A stretch of DNA of 6,694 nucleotides from contig JAJFTX010000100.1 of the NCBI GenBank assembly GCA_021372715.1, positions 1-6,694 of the forward strand, read 5' to 3'. This document shows, in pieces, positions 4,126 through 6,694 of this stretch. A model generated the notes under the pieces. That model had not been told where the DNA came from. It did no database searches and saw only the letters and a list, made by a program, of their open reading frames with translations. Source of the stretch: Methanobacterium sp. GTDB taxonomy: Archaea > Methanobacteriota > Methanobacteria > Methanobacteriales > Methanobacteriaceae. A program made the translations under genes and the position numbers. Numbering within the stretch: position 1 is the stretch's first letter; every line of letters starts with the position of its first letter.

Positions 4126-6135
4126 TTATAATTCCTTTGGTTTGGGGAATGTGATTTTAAATTTCGTTCCTCCAGTTCTATCTAATTCTATTTCTCCGTT
4201 AATTTGTTTTGTTAGGTTGGTTACTAACTGTAAACCGAGTGAATCTGTTTTAGTATAATCGAGATCTTTAGGTAATCCAATACCGTTGTCTTTTACGGTT
4301 AATTGATATTCGTCTTTTGTGGAATGGAAATCAATTTCAATTTCACCTGTTTTATCTTCAGGGAATGCATACTTCAAACTATTGGTAACTAACTCATTTA
4401 AAATCAGACTCAGAGGAATTGTAGTATTTATGTCCATACCTAAGTTTTCGGCATTAATTTTTAAATTAATACAACCAGAACCGTTAGAATATGTATGGAA
4501 AAGTTCATTGACCAATGTTTGGATATGATCTCCAAAATCTATGTTTTTAAGATCAGTGGATTCGTATAATCTCTCATGTATCAGGGCCATGGACCTTGCA
4601 CGATCCTCACTTTCCAAGAAAAGTCCTTTAGATTCTTCATCTTTTATGTAACCCGATTGTAAATTCAAAAGACTGGAGATAATCATCAAATTATTTTTCA
4701 CCCGATGATGAATTTCCTTAAGGAGCATCTTTTTTTCATTTAAAGCTTCTTTTAAAGCATTTTCAGCCCTATTACGTAATAAAGATTCGGAAATTGCAAA
4801 TGAAATTTTTTCGATAATTTCCTGATCTTTTAAAGTATAACCTCCCTCTTTATTTCCTAATCCAATAGATCCTAAGACTTTGTTTGTATGTTTTAATGGT
4901 ACGCCTAAAAAAGAATGCAATTCAGGATGACCAATAGGAGTTCCAACACTATCTTCATGACTAGATGGATTGTTGGTTAAAACTGAAATACCATCCCTAG
5001 ATGCTTTTCCATGAACACCATGCTCCTCCATATCCTTTAATAATACAGTTGCATTACTCTCTTCCATTAAACATTCTTTCCAGCCAGGATCACTGATAGC
5101 AATAGCATCTAACTTACCTTTTAAATTACGCTCTAAAATAAAACCAAATTTACTGCCTGTGATTTTTTCACATAATGCCAGAGCTTCTTGGGCAACTTTG
5201 GCTTCGCTTTCAACTGCGATTGTTTTTTCGAAAATCTTATTTATTCCCTCAAGTGTTGCATTTTGTAACTTAATCTGTTCTTCCCACATTTTACTTTCAG
5301 TGATATCTTTGCTAAAAACTGCTAGTTTATTCACTTTTCCATCTTCGGAAACCGGAGATATGAAATGATGGAAAAATATCCCATTTCTTTCATCTTCAAA
5401 TTCAACAATTTTTTTAATTTTAAAGGCTTTTTCGAAATATTTCCACCGTGATTTAAAAGTATCGGATGGTATAAATTCTTTAATATGATTTCCGATCATA
5501 TCTGATTTTTTAATCCCAAATCGATTTGCAGTGGCTTCATTTGCATCAATGATAATTCCAGAAACATCAATTAGAAATATCGATTCATTGGAAGAATCTA
5601 AAATAACTCTTAATTCTTGTTTTCCCTGTTTTGTTTTCACTTCAGCTTCTTTACGCTCGTTTATTTCCTTTTGAAGTTTTTTATTAGTTTGAGTTAATTC
5701 TTGGGTCCGCTCTTTTACAGTTTTTTCTAAGTGTATTTGTACTTCTTTTAATTCTTTTTCAGCTTTTTTACGTTCAGTAATATCCCGAGCAATACTTAGA
5801 AAAAGTTTTCTATCTTCAGATTCTATGATCCTAACATTAATTTCAACAGGGATAATGGAGCCATCTTTACGTTGATGTGCGGATTCAAATGTGGACCAGC
5901 CCTTCTCTATTATATCTTTAATACGTGGTTCAATCATTTTGGAATATTCTGGAGCATCCAATTCATGAAGATTAATATTCATTAGCTCTTTTTTTGTGTA
6001 TCCACGTGTTTTATAAGCAGCTTCATTTACGTAGATAAAATTTCCTTCTGAATCATGTAGAAAGATAGAATCATTTGCGGAGTCTAATATCAAATTTTTA
6101 AGCCTGGTGTCCAGTTCATTATATTTTTGATTCAT
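4126..6135 (-). CDS. Soluble PAS-PAS-GAF sensor histidine kinase (HisKA_2/HATPase)
   Basis: A 669-residue cytoplasmic sensor with no membrane segment or signal peptide. Domains in order: PAS/PAC 1 (about 10-122, ending SIARDITERKKAE), a long charged coiled coil (about 121-176), PAS 2 (about 175-282, ending FSKDITE), GAF (about 297-455), HisKA_2 dimerisation domain (about 470-545) and HATPase_c (about 570-667). The phosphoacceptor motif is EIHHRVKNNL, with His477 the likely site. The ATP-binding lid shows the N box LNELVTNSLKYAF (Asn580, Asn585), the G1 box DNGIGLP (616-622) and the G2 box SLGLQLV (632-638). All catalytic elements are intact, so autophosphorylation is expected. The signal is unknown; PAS and GAF domains often sense small ligands, redox state or gases. 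No response regulator is encoded beside it, so it is an orphan kinase here. The ATG is chosen because the TATA-like element places the transcript start almost on it. Confidence 0.93.
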   Translation of the reverse strand: MNQKYNELDTRLKNLILDSANDSIFLHDSEGNFIYVNEAAYKTRGYTKKELMNINLHELDAPEYSKMIEPRIKDIIEKGWSTFESAHQRKDGSIIPVEINVRIIESEDRKLFLSIARDITERKKAEKELKEVQIHLEKTVKERTQELTQTNKKLQKEINERKEAEVKTKQGKQELRVILDSSNESIFLIDVSGIIIDANEATANRFGIKKSDMIGNHIKEFIPSDTFKSRWKYFEKAFKIKKIVEFEDERNGIFFHHFISPVSEDGKVNKLAVFSKDITESKMWEEQIKLQNATLEGINKIFEKTIAVESEAKVAQEALALCEKITGSKFGFILERNLKGKLDAIAISDPGWKECLMEESNATVLLKDMEEHGVHGKASRDGISVLTNNPSSHEDSVGTPIGHPELHSFLGVPLKHTNKVLGSIGLGNKEGGYTLKDQEIIEKISFAISESLLRNRAENALKEALNEKKMLLKEIHHRVKNNLMIISSLLNLQSGYIKDEESKGLFLESEDRARSMALIHERLYESTDLKNIDFGDHIQTLVNELFHTYSNGSGCINLKINAENLGMDINTTIPLSLILNELVTNSLKYAFPEDKTGEIEIDFHSTKDEYQLTVKDNGIGLPKDLDYTKTDSLGLQLVTNLTKQINGEIELDRTGGTKFKITFPKPKEL

Positions 6136-6154
6136 CTCACTACATTGTACAAAA

Positions 6155-6168
6155 TTATATTATAATAT
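6155..6168 (-). promoter_or_regulatory. TATA-like element of the histidine kinase gene
   Basis: Read on the minus strand this is ATATTATAATATAA, centred near 6161. A start about 25 bp downstream falls at about 6136, next to the ATG at 6135, implying a leaderless or nearly leaderless mRNA. An eight-base palindrome TTGTACAA (6145-6152) lies between the box and the start codon and could be an operator, though it is short. Confidence 0.4.
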
Positions 6169-6244
6169 GTGTCTATTCACTAATATTAATTTTTAGATGG
6201 TATTTGGAAACATTTAAATATTAGTTTAAAGATGAATTAAAGAA

Positions 6245-6253
6245 TTTATAAAC
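6245..6253 (+). promoter_or_regulatory. TATA-like box of the YhgE/Pip gene
   Basis: TTTATAAAC, centred near 6249, predicts a start near 6275 and a leader of about 75 nt that includes the AGGGGA ribosome binding site (6336-6341), ten bases from the ATG. A second AT-rich candidate at 6311-6320 would start transcription inside the ribosome binding site and is less likely. Apart from these, the 215-bp divergent gap shows nothing distinct. Confidence 0.35.
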
Positions 6254-6350
6254 AAATGAAATTTTTAATGGAATTAGATATTCTTAATAACAAACCTTTC
6301 AAGAATTTACTTTATTAATATGGATAAAATTAATTAGGGGATTTAAATAA

Positions 6351-6694
6351 ATGTTCAAGGAAATATTGAAGATTTTTAAAAATGATATTAAAACTATTGT
6401 AAGTAATCCTGTGGTTTTAATAGTAATGATCGTTATTGTTTGTTTACCTTCACTTTATGCTCTAGTAAACATTAGTGCTGCTTGGGATCCGTACAATGGA
6501 ACCTCTAATATGAAAATAGCAATAGTGGATAATGATGCGGGCTATACCCTTCAAGGAGTGAACTATAAATTTGGGAAAAATTTGTCCGATGAAATCGCAG
6601 CAAATAATACCAATTTTAACTGGCAGTTTGTAGATGAACAGACCGCCCGTAATGGAGTAAAAAATGGAGAGTATTTCGCAGCCTTTATCATTCC
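6351..6694 (+). CDS. YhgE/Pip-domain membrane protein, N-terminal part
   Basis: An ATG preceded by AGGGGA opens a frame that continues to the window edge (114 full codons). The peptide has a short basic N-terminus, one membrane segment (about residues 19-42), then LPSLYALVNISAAWDPY (32-48) and MKIAIVDNDAGY (54-65). These are hallmarks of the N-terminal YhgE/Pip domain (TIGR03061 type). In Gram-positive bacteria relatives include the Lactococcus phage infection protein Pip and Bacillus YhgE/YueB, large membrane-anchored proteins with an extracytoplasmic stalk and C-terminal membrane helices. Some are phage receptors and others belong to type VII (Esx-like) secretion. In a methanogen the role is unknown; it may be a cell-envelope or export component. 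The rest of the protein, including the C-terminal helices, is outside the window. The gene is divergent from the histidine kinase. Confidence 0.82.
   Translation, partial: MFKEILKIFKNDIKTIVSNPVVLIVMIVIVCLPSLYALVNISAAWDPYNGTSNMKIAIVDNDAGYTLQGVNYKFGKNLSDEIAANNTNFNWQFVDEQTARNGVKNGEYFAAFII

Overview
The window is AT-rich DNA that reads as a methanogenic archaeon, most likely a Methanobacterium-like member of the Methanobacteriales. This assignment is inference from archaeal TATA-like boxes about 25 bp before likely transcript starts, AGGAGG-type ribosome binding sites, and the gene types present (multi-PAS HisKA_2 kinase, CPBP protease, CPA-type antiporter, YhgE/Pip protein). No rRNA, tRNA, CRISPR or insertion sequence was seen.

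Layout from left to right: (1) the 5' part of an LCM-type SAM methyltransferase on the minus strand, cut by the window edge; (2) a divergent class I SAM methyltransferase on the plus strand; (3) a 79-residue zinc-ribbon protein on the plus strand; (4) a convergent monocistronic cation:proton antiporter on the minus strand; (5) a CPBP-family membrane protease on the minus strand, ending in a hairpin plus U-tract terminator; (6) a soluble PAS-PAS-GAF histidine kinase on the minus strand with no response regulator beside it; (7) the first 114 codons of a YhgE/Pip-type membrane protein on the plus strand, cut by the right edge.

The main discovery is in the leader of the antiporter gene. Positions 2746 to 2696 (minus strand) fold into a complete fluoride (crcB-motif) riboswitch: a four-pair P1, a six-pair P2, a five-pair pseudoknot, and the conserved GAUG and UGAUG joining segments. 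A TATA box sits so that transcription would begin at the first base of the aptamer. The 3' pseudoknot strand can instead pair with the AGGAGG ribosome binding site, which gives a simple translational ON switch. The antiporter is therefore very probably a fluoride-response gene rather than an ordinary housekeeping Na+/H+ exchanger, and its ion-binding motif (Thr-Asp in place of Asp-Asp or Asn-Asp) is unusual.

Otherwise the genes look like independent transcription units. Each has its own promoter-like element, and there is no clear operon. A possible one-base problem at the start of the CPBP gene (a G tract that puts the best ATG out of frame) deserves checking.
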